Shown: piece after piece, positions 26,273-35,151 of the stretch
How the letters are laid out: each line of letters starts with the position of its first letter
Position numbering within the stretch: the stretch's first letter is position 1
Origin: Phyllobacterium myrsinacearum
GTDB lineage: Bacteria > Pseudomonadota > Alphaproteobacteria > Rhizobiales > Rhizobiaceae
DNA: 64,000 nucleotides
Assembly: GCF_014138285.1 (NCBI RefSeq)
Contig: NZ_JACGXN010000004.1
Coordinates: 1-64,000, forward strand
Direction of reading: 5' to 3'
The notes under the pieces: model-generated
Databases searched by the model: none
Seen by the model: the letters and a program-made list of their open reading frames with translations, nothing else
Told to the model about the DNA's origin: nothing
Made by a program: the position numbers and the translations under genes

Positions 26273-27484
26273 ATGCCCGCCCCCTCTGCAACCGATGGTC
26301 GCTTGCTGCTGACCAATGTCAAAGCGGTTGCCTTTGGCCCCAATACACCCACCGGCACCATCGATATCCTGATCGGTGCGGATGGAAAAATCGCTGAATT
26401 CGGCCCGTCGCTGAATGTTGGCGGAGATGCCAGACGCGTCGACATGAAGGGTGCATGGATTTCACCCGGCTGGACCGACCTGCATGCCCATGTCTGGCAC
26501 GGCGGAACCGATATCTCGGTTCGCCCGCAGATTTGCGGTGTCGAGCGCGGTGTAACGACAATCGTCGATGCGGGCTCGGCCGGTGAAGCGAATTTCCATG
26601 GCCTGCGCGAATACATCATCGAACCGGCAAGGGAACGTATCAAGGCTTTCCTCAATCTCGGCTCGATTGGTCTTGTTGCCTGCAACCGTGTCAGCGAACT
26701 CAGCGATATCCGGTCGATCGATCTTGATCGCACCGTGGCCTGCGTCAACGAGAACCGCGATCATATTGTCGGCCTGAAGGTGCGTGCGAGCCATGTCATC
26801 ACCGGCTCTTGGGGCGTGACACCGGTCAAGGTCGGCAAGAAGGTGGCAAAAATCCTCAAGCTGCCGATGATGGTGCATGTGGGTGAACCGCCTGCGCTCT
26901 ATGACGAAGTACTGGAGATTCTGGGACCGGGCGACATCATCACCCATTGCTTCAACGGCAAGGTCGGCAGCAGCATCATCGAAGACGATGATCTGTTCGA
27001 ACTGGCAGAGCGCTGCGCGGGTGAAGGTATCCGGCTCGACATTGGCCATGGCGGTGCATCGTTCTCCTTCCGGGTGGCGGAAGTCGCGATCAGTCGCGGT
27101 CTGCTGCCGTTCTCCATCTCGACGGACATTCACCTGCATAGCCTGAACTATTCCGTGTGGGATCTGGGAACGACCATGTCGAAGCTGCTGAGCGTCGGGA
27201 TGCCCTTCGACAAGGTTGTCGAAGCCGTCACCCTGTCACCGGCATCGGCCATCGGCCTGCCGACTGACAATCTCCTTGAGGTGGGCAAACCGGCCGAATT
27301 CACCATTTTTGAACTGGTCGATTCCGACCTCAAGGTGATCGATTCATTGGGTTACGAGGCGACACTGCACAAACTGTTCGAGCCCCGCATGGTCGTTCTG
27401 GGAACCGAAACCATTGCGGCCAGCCGCTATCAACCGGTGAAGCCCGAGCTGGTCAATCACCGTCATACCTATTCATACCGCTAA
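26273..27484 (+). CDS. COG3964-type amidohydrolase/deacetylase (dihydroorotase-like fold)
   Basis: This 403-residue metal-dependent hydrolase is not a true dihydroorotase. The metal ligands are all visible: H-x-H in D-L-H-A-H-V, a probable carboxylated Lys in I-V-G-L-K-V-R-A-S-H, His in M-V-H-V-G-E-P-P, His in I-T-H-C-F-N-G-K, and Asp in S-T-D-I-H-L-H-S. Characterised relatives of this group (Agrobacterium Atu3266) hydrolyse acetyl-(R)-mandelate-like esters, and Enterococcus relatives sit with SelA-like enzymes. Here the start at 26273 follows the permease stop by two bases; the longer open frame upstream lies inside the permease gene. The substrate is probably delivered by the adjacent importer. 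Confidence 0.85.
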   Translation: MPAPSATDGRLLLTNVKAVAFGPNTPTGTIDILIGADGKIAEFGPSLNVGGDARRVDMKGAWISPGWTDLHAHVWHGGTDISVRPQICGVERGVTTIVDAGSAGEANFHGLREYIIEPARERIKAFLNLGSIGLVACNRVSELSDIRSIDLDRTVACVNENRDHIVGLKVRASHVITGSWGVTPVKVGKKVAKILKLPMMVHVGEPPALYDEVLEILGPGDIITHCFNGKVGSSIIEDDDLFELAERCAGEGIRLDIGHGGASFSFRVAEVAISRGLLPFSISTDIHLHSLNYSVWDLGTTMSKLLSVGMPFDKVVEAVTLSPASAIGLPTDNLLEVGKPAEFTIFELVDSDLKVIDSLGYEATLHKLFEPRMVVLGTETIAASRYQPVKPELVNHRHTYSYR

Positions 27485-27493
27485 GGAGCTCGC

Positions 27494-27991
27494 GTGAACC
27501 CTTCATCCAGTCCAGCTGTTGACGCTGGCACTTCTCCTTACATCAGACTGAAAGCGCTGGGCATTGCCCTGCCGCCGGCACCGCGTCCGATTGCCAATTT
27601 TGTCACCCACATTCAGGAAGGCAATATGCTGTACCTGTCGGGTCAAGGTCCGCGCGAAGACGATGGATTCATGCATACGGGCAAGGTGGGCGATACGGTC
27701 AGTGTCGAGGATGCCTATGCCCATGCCCGGCTCACCGGCATCAACCTGCTGGCGGTCCTGCAGTCCGCGTTGGGCGATCTCGGCCGCGTCAAACAGGTGG
27801 TTAAGCTGCTCGGCATGGTCAATGCCACGCCTGACTTTGCCGATCATCCACTGGTTATCAACGGATGCTCGGATCTCCTGATCGACGTATTCGGTGACGC
27901 GGGTCAGCACGCCCGTTCAGCTGTGGGTTTCGGCTCGCTTCCAGGCAATATTACCGTGGAGATCGAGGCGATTATCGCCTTGAGGGACTAG
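27494..27991 (+). CDS. RidA-family protein (reactive enamine/imine deaminase type)
   Basis: This 165-residue protein belongs to the YjgF/YER057c/UK114 family. RidA proteins hydrolyse 2-aminoacrylate-like enamines and imines released by PLP enzymes. The key Arg is present in H-A-R-S-A-V-G-F-G-S-L-P-G, followed by the typical V-E-I-E-A-I-I-A. The N-terminal P-I-A-N-F-V-T-H and L-Y-L-S-G-Q-G-P strings are also typical. At 165 residues it is longer than the 128-residue archetype and belongs to a longer subgroup. It starts 9 bases after the amidohydrolase and converges with the IclR gene, ending 2 bases from it. A PLP enzyme at 28941 could supply its substrate. Confidence 0.9.
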   Translation: MNPSSSPAVDAGTSPYIRLKALGIALPPAPRPIANFVTHIQEGNMLYLSGQGPREDDGFMHTGKVGDTVSVEDAYAHARLTGINLLAVLQSALGDLGRVKQVVKLLGMVNATPDFADHPLVINGCSDLLIDVFGDAGQHARSAVGFGSLPGNITVEIEAIIALRD

Positions 27992-27993
27992 GA

Positions 27994-28827
27994 TCAGGAA
28001 TGACTGCGCCAGCCCATCACCGTTTCGATCCGTTCAGCAGATGCCTTGACCTCGGACGTATAGCGCTCGGGATTTCCAGCTATCTTCTGTTCGGGCAGAA
28101 CGATGGAGATGGTGGCAACGCAGGTACCCTTGTCGTCGCAAACCGGCGAGGCAACACAGGCAACGGCATAGTCGGATTCACCCGCCTGAATGGAGAGGCG
28201 CGATTCCAGCGCTTCTCCGGCGGCCTTGGCCAGCGCAGCCGGCTCGATGACGGCACGGCCAGTGGGCGAGGATTTGGCGCAGCGCTTGAAAAGCTCCAGC
28301 CGTTCGGCTTCGGGCAGATGGCCGACAAGCAGGCGGCCGGATGCGGTCCAGTTGAGCGGAACGCGCGTACCGACGCGCGATGTGACATGGAAATGGCCGG
28401 GACCATCGGCCATGGCCAGAACCATCATGTGATCACCATCCCGACCACAAACCTGCACCGTTTCACCCGATACGCGGCTGAGATTGTGCATTTCGTGGTT
28501 GGCTACATCGAGAAAATCCAGCGAGCGGGCATAGGCGAGACCGTAATGGTAAAGCCGCGCACCCAGCCAGACCGAACCGTCGTTGTTGCGGGAGAGAAGG
28601 TTCTTCTCAACAAGATCGTCAATGATGACATAGACCGTGGAAAGCGGCGCGCCAATGGCCTTGGCAATGCCATAAACCCCGGCTGGACTGCCGGTTTCGT
28701 AAAGATGATCCAGAACCTGCAAGGCCCGGTCAATGCCGCTGACACGCGAGCGACGGGTGGCCGTTTCCGGTTGTTCGATTTTCTCAAGACCGGGGGCAGC
28801 ACCCATGTCTGATGTCTTTGCGTCCAC
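27994..28827 (-). CDS. IclR-family transcriptional regulator
   Basis: This 277-residue regulator has a winged helix at about residues 28-85 (V-Y-G-I-A-K-A-I-G-A-P-L-S-T-V-Y-V-I-I-D-D-L). A GAF-like IclR effector domain reaches about residue 270. It stands between the two halves of the importer/enzyme module, convergent to RidA and divergent from the SelA-like gene. The 113-base divergent gap holds a perfect 12-bp palindrome. It is the likely controller of the module; the inducer is unknown. Confidence 0.92.
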   Translation of the reverse strand: MDAKTSDMGAAPGLEKIEQPETATRRSRVSGIDRALQVLDHLYETGSPAGVYGIAKAIGAPLSTVYVIIDDLVEKNLLSRNNDGSVWLGARLYHYGLAYARSLDFLDVANHEMHNLSRVSGETVQVCGRDGDHMMVLAMADGPGHFHVTSRVGTRVPLNWTASGRLLVGHLPEAERLELFKRCAKSSPTGRAVIEPAALAKAAGEALESRLSIQAGESDYAVACVASPVCDDKGTCVATISIVLPEQKIAGNPERYTSEVKASAERIETVMGWRSHS

Positions 28828-28875
28828 GTTCAGGCTCCTGGCAGGCTCGATTGGTCTTCAAACTGTTTATTACAT

Positions 28876-28893
28876 TATAATGGCATATATGCC
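28876..28893. promoter_or_regulatory. Promoter -10 and palindromic operator for the SelA-like gene
   Basis: TATAAT at 28876-28881 is directly followed by the perfect 12-bp palindrome GGCATATATGCC at 28882-28893. It lies 48 bases before the SelA-like start and 49 bases from the iclR-type start. Binding of the IclR-family protein here would regulate both genes. The matching -35 is poor (TTGGTC at 28851, 19-base spacing), which suggests an activated promoter. Confidence 0.55.
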
Positions 28894-28940
28894 TAGAAAA
28901 TGGAATGTGTTGCAAGCGGCAACATTTCGAGGAGATTAGC

Positions 28941-30152
28941 ATGACAGACTCTCATAACCCCGACGATATTCGCGAAACGCTTGGGTTGCGACCCGTTATC
29001 AACGTATCAGGCACAATGACCTCGCTGGGGGCCTCGATCGTCGTCCCCGAAGCGGTTGCCGCCATGACGGGCATCCTTCCGCAATTCGTCGAGGTCAATG
29101 ACCTGCAGAAGAAGGCAAGCCCGGTGATTGCCCGATTAACGGGCGGAGAAGCGGGGTTTGTCACGGCGTCCTGTTCCGCCGGCATCAGTCTTGCTGTAGC
29201 CGCGGCCATGACGGGGAGCGATCTTGCCGCCATTGAGCGCCTGCCTGACACCACGGGATTGAAGGACGAAGTCATCATCCAGATGGGCCATGTGGTCAGC
29301 TATGGCGCTCCGGTCGATCAGGGTATCCGGCTCGCCGGTGCCAAGGCTGTCCTGGTTGGTCAGGCTACGTCCTGCTACCCCTATCATCTCGATGGGGCGA
29401 TAAACGAACGCACTGCCGCCGCCGTGTTCGTTGTCTCACATCACACGGTTCAATATGGCCTCGTTGCCTTGGAGAAGTTTGCCGAAGTCTGCCACGCCCG
29501 CGGCGTGCCTGTCATCGTCGATGCGGCTTCGGAATATGATCTGAAGATCTTTCTGGAGCAGGGGGCTGACATCGCGCTCTATTCCTCGCACAAGTTTCTG
29601 GGCGGCCCAACGGGCGGTATCGTTGCCGGAAACAAGGATTTCGTACGCAACACCTTCCTGCAGAACATGGGCATTGGCCGTGGCATGAAAGTGGGCAAGG
29701 AGAGCATCCTCGGAACAATTGCCGCGCTGGAAGCATGGGAAAAGCGCGACCATGCCGGTATTCGTGAAAGAGAGACTGGTTATCTCAATCTCTGGCAGCA
29801 GACACTTGCAGACAAGCCGGGTGTAACCACTGTCATCGAAGCCGATCCGACGCACAATCCGCTCGACCGCCTGCGTGTCACGATTGAACCGCAGGCGGCC
29901 CATATCTCCGCCTGGGATCTTGCCGATGCGCTGGCAGTGGGTTCGCGCCCTGTCATCGTCAGGGACCATGAGGTCGAGCACGGCTATTTCTATATGGACC
30001 CGTGCAATCTGCATCCCGGTGAAGAGACCATCGTGGCCAGCCGTCTGGTTGAAGAACTCGGCAAGGCGCGGGCTTCCAATGAGATCATCTCGACCCCCGT
30101 TGAAAATCGCTACACGCGCCGCATGGCCGGTCTCATGCGCTGGCCTGATTGA
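28941..30152 (+). CDS. SelA-like PLP-dependent enzyme (D-glucosaminate-6-phosphate ammonia-lyase-like family)
   Basis: This 403-residue type I PLP enzyme belongs to the selenocysteine-synthase-like group that also contains DgaE, an ammonia-lyase. The N-terminus has [16 protein letters not shown], typical of SelA-like proteins. The PLP Lys is in [13 protein letters not shown], and the cofactor Asp in P-V-I-V-D-A-A-S-E. There is no selenocysteine machinery nearby, so a catabolic lyase or racemase role is more likely. The start at 28941 has GAGGAG upstream. It is followed after 40 bases by the importer's ATPase gene. The exact reaction is unknown. Confidence 0.82.
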   Translation: MTDSHNPDDIRETLGLRPVINVSGTMTSLGASIVVPEAVAAMTGILPQFVEVNDLQKKASPVIARLTGGEAGFVTASCSAGISLAVAAAMTGSDLAAIERLPDTTGLKDEVIIQMGHVVSYGAPVDQGIRLAGAKAVLVGQATSCYPYHLDGAINERTAAAVFVVSHHTVQYGLVALEKFAEVCHARGVPVIVDAASEYDLKIFLEQGADIALYSSHKFLGGPTGGIVAGNKDFVRNTFLQNMGIGRGMKVGKESILGTIAALEAWEKRDHAGIRERETGYLNLWQQTLADKPGVTTVIEADPTHNPLDRLRVTIEPQAAHISAWDLADALAVGSRPVIVRDHEVEHGYFYMDPCNLHPGEETIVASRLVEELGKARASNEIISTPVENRYTRRMAGLMRWPD

Positions 30153-30192
30153 TCAGCGCGCCGCCATTTGCCAACGGAAAGGATTTGTACTC

Positions 30193-32043
30193 ATGGAAAA
30201 TCGCCAGCCTTCCCATTCTGACAACGGGAGCAATGCAGTTGCTCCTGTTCTGTCGGTCTCCAATCTGACGACATCCTTCCAGTCCGACGGTAAATGGCGG
30301 CCGGTCGTGCGCAATGTCTCGTTCGACGTGGCGCCGGGCGAAACAGTGGCGATCGTCGGCGAATCCGGTTCGGGCAAAAGCGTGACATCGCTGTCCATCA
30401 TGCGGCTTTTGCAGAAGGACAAGAGCCGTATCGAGGGCGGGATCATTCTCGGCGGCAAGGACATTCTTGCGCTTCCCGAGAACCAGATGCGGGCGGTGCG
30501 CGGCAATGATGTCGCCATGATCTTTCAGGAGCCGATGACTTCACTCAATCCGCTGTTCACCGTGGGCCAGCAGATCAGCGAAGCCTTGCTCTGCCATTCA
30601 TCCATGTCGCGGGCGGAAGCCAAAGCCGAAACAATCCGGCTTCTGGAAAAGGTCCGCATTCCCGCGGCGAAATCGCGCTTCGATGAATATCCACACCGAT
30701 TCTCCGGCGGCATGCGCCAGCGCGTGATGATTGCCATGGCGCTGGCCAGCAAGCCGAAGCTGCTGATTGCCGACGAGCCGACCACGGCGCTTGATGTCAC
30801 CATTCAAGGCCAGATTCTTGATCTGATAAAGCTTCTGCAGGAAGAAGAGGGAACATCCGTTCTCTTCATCACCCACGACATGGGCGTTGTCGCTGAAATC
30901 GCTGATCGCACCGTTGTCATGTATAACGGCGAGGCGGTGGAAACCGGTAGGACCGAGGATATTTTTGCCCGTCCACAGCATCCCTATACCCGTTCGCTTC
31001 TCTCGGCCGTGCCGATCCTTGGCTCGATGAAAGGGCATAAACGGCCGTTGCGTTTCCCGGTGGTTGATCGCGCAACCGGCACATCGGATATACCTGTAGA
31101 GGCTGCCGATACCGTTCAATCGCAAGCAAAGCCATTGCTGGAAGTGAAGAACCTCACCACGCGCTTCAATATCCATTCGGGCATGTTCGGGCAGTTGGAA
31201 GGTCGCGTTCATGCGGTGGAGAACCTGTCATTCACCCTGCAGCCGGGCGAGACGCTGTCGCTGGTGGGTGAATCCGGTTGCGGCAAGTCAACGACCGGGC
31301 GCTCGATCATGCGTCTGGTGCAGCCGCAAAGCGGCGAGGTACTGCTCAACGGCGAAGACGTCCTGACAATGGAGCCGAAGCGGCTGCGCGATATGCGCCG
31401 CACCATGCAGATGATCTTTCAGGATCCGTTTGCCAGTCTCAATCCACGCATCACGGTCGGCGCTGCGATTGCCGAACCCTATCTCGAACACAAGCTGGGA
31501 ACGCGCGCGCAGGCCCGCGATCGTGTCGCCGATCTTCTGGAGCGCGTCGGGCTGACGGCGGATATGGCAAGCCGCTATCCGCATGAATTCTCCGGTGGCC
31601 AAAGGCAGCGTGTGTGCATTGCCCGGGCACTCGCACTCGATCCGAAGCTGATCGTTGCCGATGAATCTGTCTCGGCACTGGATGTATCCATCAAGGCGCA
31701 GGTCATCAACCTGCTGCTGGATCTGCAGGCCAGCCTCAACCTTGCCTATCTCTTCATCTCGCACGATATTGCCGTGGTCGAACGGGTCAGCCATCGCATC
31801 GCCGTCATGTATCTCGGTGAGATCGTCGAGATCGGATCACGCGAAGCCATCTTCGAGAACCCGCAGCACCCTTACACAAGAAAGCTCATTTCGGCTGTGC
31901 CGGTTCCCGATCCATCGCGGCGCGGCAACAAGCGGCCTGTTTCCAATGACGAGATCAAGAGCCCGGTGCGCACGCCGGACTTCATCGTGCCAGTGCGGCA
32001 ATACAATGAAGTCTCGGCGGGGCATCTGGTTCAGGTGCAGTAG
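30193..32043 (+). CDS. Peptide-type ABC transporter ATP-binding protein, fused DppD-DppF type
   Basis: This 616-residue protein contains two complete ATPase domains in one chain and so can energise the DppB/DppC-like pair alone. Domain one has G-E-S-G-S-G-K-S-V and F-S-G-G-M-R-Q-R with L-L-I-A-D-E-P-T-T-A-L-D. Domain two has G-E-S-G-C-G-K-S-T, F-S-G-G-Q-R-Q-R and L-I-V-A-D-E-S-V-S-A-L-D. In the latter, Ser replaces the usual Pro-Thr after the catalytic Glu, which is common in DppF/OppF-type proteins. Both domains end with the oligopeptide-type H-P-Y-T-R tail. The frame is open far upstream inside the SelA-like gene; the ATG at 30193 is the natural start. The gap to the convergent next gene is 5 bases. 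Confidence 0.94.
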   Translation: MENRQPSHSDNGSNAVAPVLSVSNLTTSFQSDGKWRPVVRNVSFDVAPGETVAIVGESGSGKSVTSLSIMRLLQKDKSRIEGGIILGGKDILALPENQMRAVRGNDVAMIFQEPMTSLNPLFTVGQQISEALLCHSSMSRAEAKAETIRLLEKVRIPAAKSRFDEYPHRFSGGMRQRVMIAMALASKPKLLIADEPTTALDVTIQGQILDLIKLLQEEEGTSVLFITHDMGVVAEIADRTVVMYNGEAVETGRTEDIFARPQHPYTRSLLSAVPILGSMKGHKRPLRFPVVDRATGTSDIPVEAADTVQSQAKPLLEVKNLTTRFNIHSGMFGQLEGRVHAVENLSFTLQPGETLSLVGESGCGKSTTGRSIMRLVQPQSGEVLLNGEDVLTMEPKRLRDMRRTMQMIFQDPFASLNPRITVGAAIAEPYLEHKLGTRAQARDRVADLLERVGLTADMASRYPHEFSGGQRQRVCIARALALDPKLIVADESVSALDVSIKAQVINLLLDLQASLNLAYLFISHDIAVVERVSHRIAVMYLGEIVEIGSREAIFENPQHPYTRKLISAVPVPDPSRRGNKRPVSNDEIKSPVRTPDFIVPVRQYNEVSAGHLVQVQ

Positions 32044-32048
32044 AACGC

Positions 32049-33245
32049 TTACTTCGATTTCTTGGATCCGACCAGTTCATCCCATTTGCGGAAGGCGATG
32101 ACCATCTTGTCCGGCTTCAGCGGCAGTTCGATGGGATTGTTGGCGATCAGTCCGGCATATTCCTCGCGGCCGAACTGCTTGATCACGTCCTGACTGTGCT
32201 GTGGTGCCATGGAAAGCGGCACGTTCTTCACCGCCGGGCCTGGATAGAGATAGCCCTCGTCATAGGAATAGGCCTGCGCCTTGGGTGTGAGCAGGAAGGC
32301 CATCAGGTCAAGGACGACGGCCGCCTTGTCATCGGCGATCCCCTTGGGCATGCACATGAAGAAGGCGTCGGAAACCCAATGGAAACCCTTGAGGGTTCCG
32401 ATCTTTGCGGTCTCGGGCACGATGCCGAGCGCACGCGGGTTAATGTCCCAGCCGGTAGTGCTGATGATGATATCGCGCGATCCCTCGCCGAATTCCTTCA
32501 TCGTCGCACCGGTCCCTGCTGGATAGTAATCGATATACTGGCCGAGATCGGCGAGATAAGCCCAGGTCTTCTCCCAACCGTTGACCGGATCCTGCGGGTC
32601 CTTATCGCCGAGAATATAGGGCAGTCCCATCATGAAAGTACGGCCTGGGCCGGAATTGGTCGGGCGGGCATACATGAAACGCCCCGGATTTTCCTTGGCG
32701 TAGGCGAGAAGCTCCTCCGCGCTGGTCGGGACTTTTTTCACCCGTTCCGGATCATATTCGATGAGCGGGCCCGAGGGGTAATAGTTGACGACGACGCCGA
32801 AACCGTCGCCCTGTGCCTTGTGCAAGGCGAGAGCGGCGGGTTCGTAGTTCTCCTCGATCCCCGGAAATTTGTCGGCGAATTCAGGCAGGATTTTCAGCCA
32901 TGTTTCGTTGGCAAGTCCGGCGGCAAGTCCATCACTGCCCGTCAGCACGATATCGATATCGACGCGGCCCGCGCTCTGCTGCGCCTTGAGCTTGCCAGCG
33001 AGTTCTGTCACCGGCGCCTTGGTGAAGATGACGCGTGAAGCCCGTTCGGGATAGGTCTTGGCGTATTCTTCGAATGCAGGCTGGATCAGCGCGAGCGCAC
33101 CGCCTACATCCATGACGGTGATCACGACAGGTGCAGAGGGCAGGGCGGGTGCCTTTGCCCAGGCAGGCATTGCGCCTGCCATAGCCGATGCGGTCATGCC
33201 GCCAAGCAATACCCGGCGGCTCATTCGATACTGGTTATTTCCCAT
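32049..33245 (-). CDS. Orphan extracellular solute-binding protein (family 1, Tat-type signal)
   Basis: This 398-residue periplasmic binding protein has a twin-arginine-like leader (S-R-R-V-L-L-G-G) with cleavage near P-A-W-A. The mature part resembles family 1 receptors for spermidine/putrescine, iron or thiamine-type ligands. The segments T-V-M-D-V-G-G-A and A-R-P-T-N-S-G-P-G-R-T-F are visible, and K-G-F-H-W-V-S-D-A-F-F resembles a cleft. No permease or ATPase of a matching family is adjacent. The start at 33245 is chosen because AAAGGGGA is correctly spaced; the ATG at 33251 abuts that site. It lies 31 bases downstream of nagA on the same strand and might share its transcript. Confidence 0.85.
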   Translation of the reverse strand: MGNNQYRMSRRVLLGGMTASAMAGAMPAWAKAPALPSAPVVITVMDVGGALALIQPAFEEYAKTYPERASRVIFTKAPVTELAGKLKAQQSAGRVDIDIVLTGSDGLAAGLANETWLKILPEFADKFPGIEENYEPAALALHKAQGDGFGVVVNYYPSGPLIEYDPERVKKVPTSAEELLAYAKENPGRFMYARPTNSGPGRTFMMGLPYILGDKDPQDPVNGWEKTWAYLADLGQYIDYYPAGTGATMKEFGEGSRDIIISTTGWDINPRALGIVPETAKIGTLKGFHWVSDAFFMCMPKGIADDKAAVVLDLMAFLLTPKAQAYSYDEGYLYPGPAVKNVPLSMAPQHSQDVIKQFGREEYAGLIANNPIELPLKPDKMVIAFRKWDELVGSKKSK

Positions 33246-33275
33246 TTGCATTCCCCTTTATTGTTCTTGGATATT

Positions 33276-34295
33276 TCAGTTGTAGTTTCTGATCTTTCTG
33301 CCGATGCGGACGCTGCGAATGGCCATGCTGTCGGACCATTCGATTTCCGTATGCGGGAGGGTAATTTTGCGGGCGCGCAGCGCCGGTGCGAGTGCGCCCA
33401 GTAATCGCGTGGACGCCATTTCAATCGCCTGTTCGAAGGAGGCGATGTTCCAGCGGACGAGATTGCGCACCGCTTCATCAAGACGAAGAGACGATCCGGC
33501 AAGCCCTGTTGTCCCAGGCAAACGCACCATGCCATCTCCGGTGCGCTCAATGCGCATGCCGGCAAAATCATAGGTTCCTGCCGGAACAGCGGCTGCTGCA
33601 ACAGCGTCTGTTACCAAAGCGGAACGCTCGAAGCCCTTGGCTCGTATCAGGGATTTGAGCGCCTTTGGCGGAAGATGAATACCATCGGCAATGAATGTCG
33701 CCAGCAGCCGGTCTTCCCCAAGCTGTGCGAAGAGCGGGTTGTCAAGCTTGGGCAAGCTCTGCGGCAGGCCATTGCCGAGATGGGTGGACATGGTTGCTCC
33801 CGCCTGCACCGCGGCCTCGACCATGGCAAAATCCGCGGATGAATGGCCGATCGAAACCAGAATGCTCTGTGCCGCCATGGCCCGGATGAAATCGAGCCCG
33901 CCCGATATCTCCGGCGCAACGGTTGTGAGGAGAATGGGCCGTTTGATCTTGCTTTGAAGATGTGTGACCAGCGCCGGATCAGCTGCCGTCATTGCGCCTG
34001 CCGGATGGCATCCGGAAAAGCCCTGTGCGGGATTGAGAAAAGGACCTTCCAGATGATACCCCGGACACATCAGCGGGCCGAGTCGGCTGGAGTTGACGCA
34101 ACGATCCAGAGCCGTGAACCGGGCTTCCAGTTCATCGGGATAGGCGGTGATGATCGTGGGCAGGCATGTGGTAACACCCGTTGCGAGCATTACCTCCAAT
34201 GCGTGATCCAGCACTTCCGGTGTGAGGTCGGAAGAATTGAAATCCACACCGGCAAATCCATTGACCTGGATATCGACAAGGCCTCCCGTGATCAT
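33276..34295 (-). CDS. nagA: N-acetylglucosamine-6-phosphate deacetylase NagA, short form
   Basis: This 339-residue enzyme removes the acetyl group from GlcNAc-6-phosphate. Metal and catalytic residues are visible: Glu in Y-H-L-E-G-P-F-L, His in S-I-G-H-S-S-A-D, His in S-T-H-L-G-N-G and Asp in L-V-T-D-A-V-A-A. It begins directly at [11 protein letters not shown]. The 40-50 residues that normally precede this and form half of the beta-sandwich are missing, and the usual C-terminal G-x-x-A-D-L-V strand is also not recognisable. Its ATG overlaps the nagB stop as ATGA, so no longer start is available. Confidence 0.88.
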   Translation of the reverse strand: MITGGLVDIQVNGFAGVDFNSSDLTPEVLDHALEVMLATGVTTCLPTIITAYPDELEARFTALDRCVNSSRLGPLMCPGYHLEGPFLNPAQGFSGCHPAGAMTAADPALVTHLQSKIKRPILLTTVAPEISGGLDFIRAMAAQSILVSIGHSSADFAMVEAAVQAGATMSTHLGNGLPQSLPKLDNPLFAQLGEDRLLATFIADGIHLPPKALKSLIRAKGFERSALVTDAVAAAAVPAGTYDFAGMRIERTGDGMVRLPGTTGLAGSSLRLDEAVRNLVRWNIASFEQAIEMASTRLLGALAPALRARKITLPHTEIEWSDSMAIRSVRIGRKIRNYN

Positions 34296-35029
34296 GACAG
34301 TCTCGACGCCGAGTCCGGATCGAGCAGCAAAACGGTCTGCGGATGAGTCTGAATGATCGAGGCGGGGTGGCGAGGGTCCACCGGGCCTTCCAGAGCGTCC
34401 TTTACGGCCTGCGCCTTGCGCTCGTCCGGCACTGAAAGGATGATCAGCCGGCTTTTGAGGATTTGCCGAATGCTCATCGAGATGGCCTGCTGCGGCACGG
34501 CTTCCAATGACGGAAACCAGCCTTCACCCATCTGCTGCTTGCGGCATGCTTCATCCAGCGTCACCACAATGTAAGGTTCTTCCGTATCGAAATCGGCAGG
34601 CGGATCGTTGAATGCCAGATGGCAGTTCTCACCAATACCGGCAAAGCAGACATCGATATCGTGTTCGGCGATCACAGCACTGAGCCGCTTTGCTTCCTCC
34701 TCCGGATCGCTTTCGGCGTTGACCGGATGAAACGTTATATTGCCGCCAAGCGGCGCTATAAACCGCTCCTGCAGATATTTGCGGAAGCTGGCTGGGTGGG
34801 TGATCTCCATGCCGACATATTCGTCGAGATGAAACGCCGTAACCCGCGCCCAATCAATGTCATCGGCTGCAACGAGGTTCTGCAGAAGCTCAAACTGGCT
34901 GGCACCCGTTGCAACAATGATTGAAGCCTTGCCCTTTTGTGCAATGGCCTGGCGGATGGCCTCCGCACCAAGTGCGGCGCCAGTTGCACCTAGGACCTGC
35001 TTGTCAGATAAAATACGCGTATCAACCAT
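34292..35029 (-). CDS. nagB: Glucosamine-6-phosphate deaminase NagB-like
   Basis: This 245-residue protein should convert glucosamine-6-phosphate to fructose-6-phosphate and ammonia. Typical strings are [11 protein letters not shown] (phosphate loop), F-H-L-D-E-Y-V-G-M (catalytic Asp/Glu) and [13 protein letters not shown] (catalytic His). A GTG at 35062 would extend the N-terminus by 11 residues but has no ribosome binding site. The ATG at 35029 has AAGAAGG at long spacing; the choice is uncertain. It overlaps nagA by 4 bases and is divergent from a ROK regulator across a palindrome. Confidence 0.88.
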   Translation of the reverse strand: MVDTRILSDKQVLGATGAALGAEAIRQAIAQKGKASIIVATGASQFELLQNLVAADDIDWARVTAFHLDEYVGMEITHPASFRKYLQERFIAPLGGNITFHPVNAESDPEEEAKRLSAVIAEHDIDVCFAGIGENCHLAFNDPPADFDTEEPYIVVTLDEACRKQQMGEGWFPSLEAVPQQAISMSIRQILKSRLIILSVPDERKAQAVKDALEGPVDPRHPASIIQTHPQTVLLLDPDSASRLS

Positions 35030-35106
35030 GGGCTTTGCCGACCTTCTTGCATATGCTTTCACCGTGGAGCCATTGTAAGCATAGCTATCCCTGGCACTGC
35101 AAGGTA

Positions 35107-35130
35107 TTTTAGAATAATATTATTCAAAAA
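35107..35130. promoter_or_regulatory. Palindromic operator between nagB and the ROK regulator
   Basis: GAATAATATTATTC (35112-35125) is a perfect 14-bp palindrome flanked by TTTT and AAAA, giving near-complete symmetry over 24 bases. ROK repressors such as NagC and Mlc bind AT-rich palindromes of this general size. It sits in the divergent gap and can control both transcripts. Confidence 0.65.
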
Positions 35131-35151
35131 TAGGAACGAGGCTTTCTCCGC

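Noticed and set aside
26273-27484. Dihydroorotase of pyrimidine synthesis
   Set aside because: The fold and metal ligands are similar, but the sequence belongs to the COG3964 group and the gene lies in an import operon, not with pyr genes.
22786-28858. Octamer TTGGTCTT found at 22786 and 28851 as a shared IclR site
   Set aside because: A single 8-base match in two AT-rich gaps, without symmetry, is expected by chance often enough that it is not evidence of a common operator.
28941-30152. Selenocysteine synthase SelA for a selenium system
   Set aside because: No selB, selC tRNA or selenoprotein is nearby, and the operon context is catabolic; the SelA-like ammonia-lyase branch fits better.
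29875-30192. N-terminal extension of the fused peptide-transporter ATPase
   Set aside because: It lies within the SelA-like gene and reads as low-complexity shadow sequence; the ATPase fold begins normally after the ATG at 30193.
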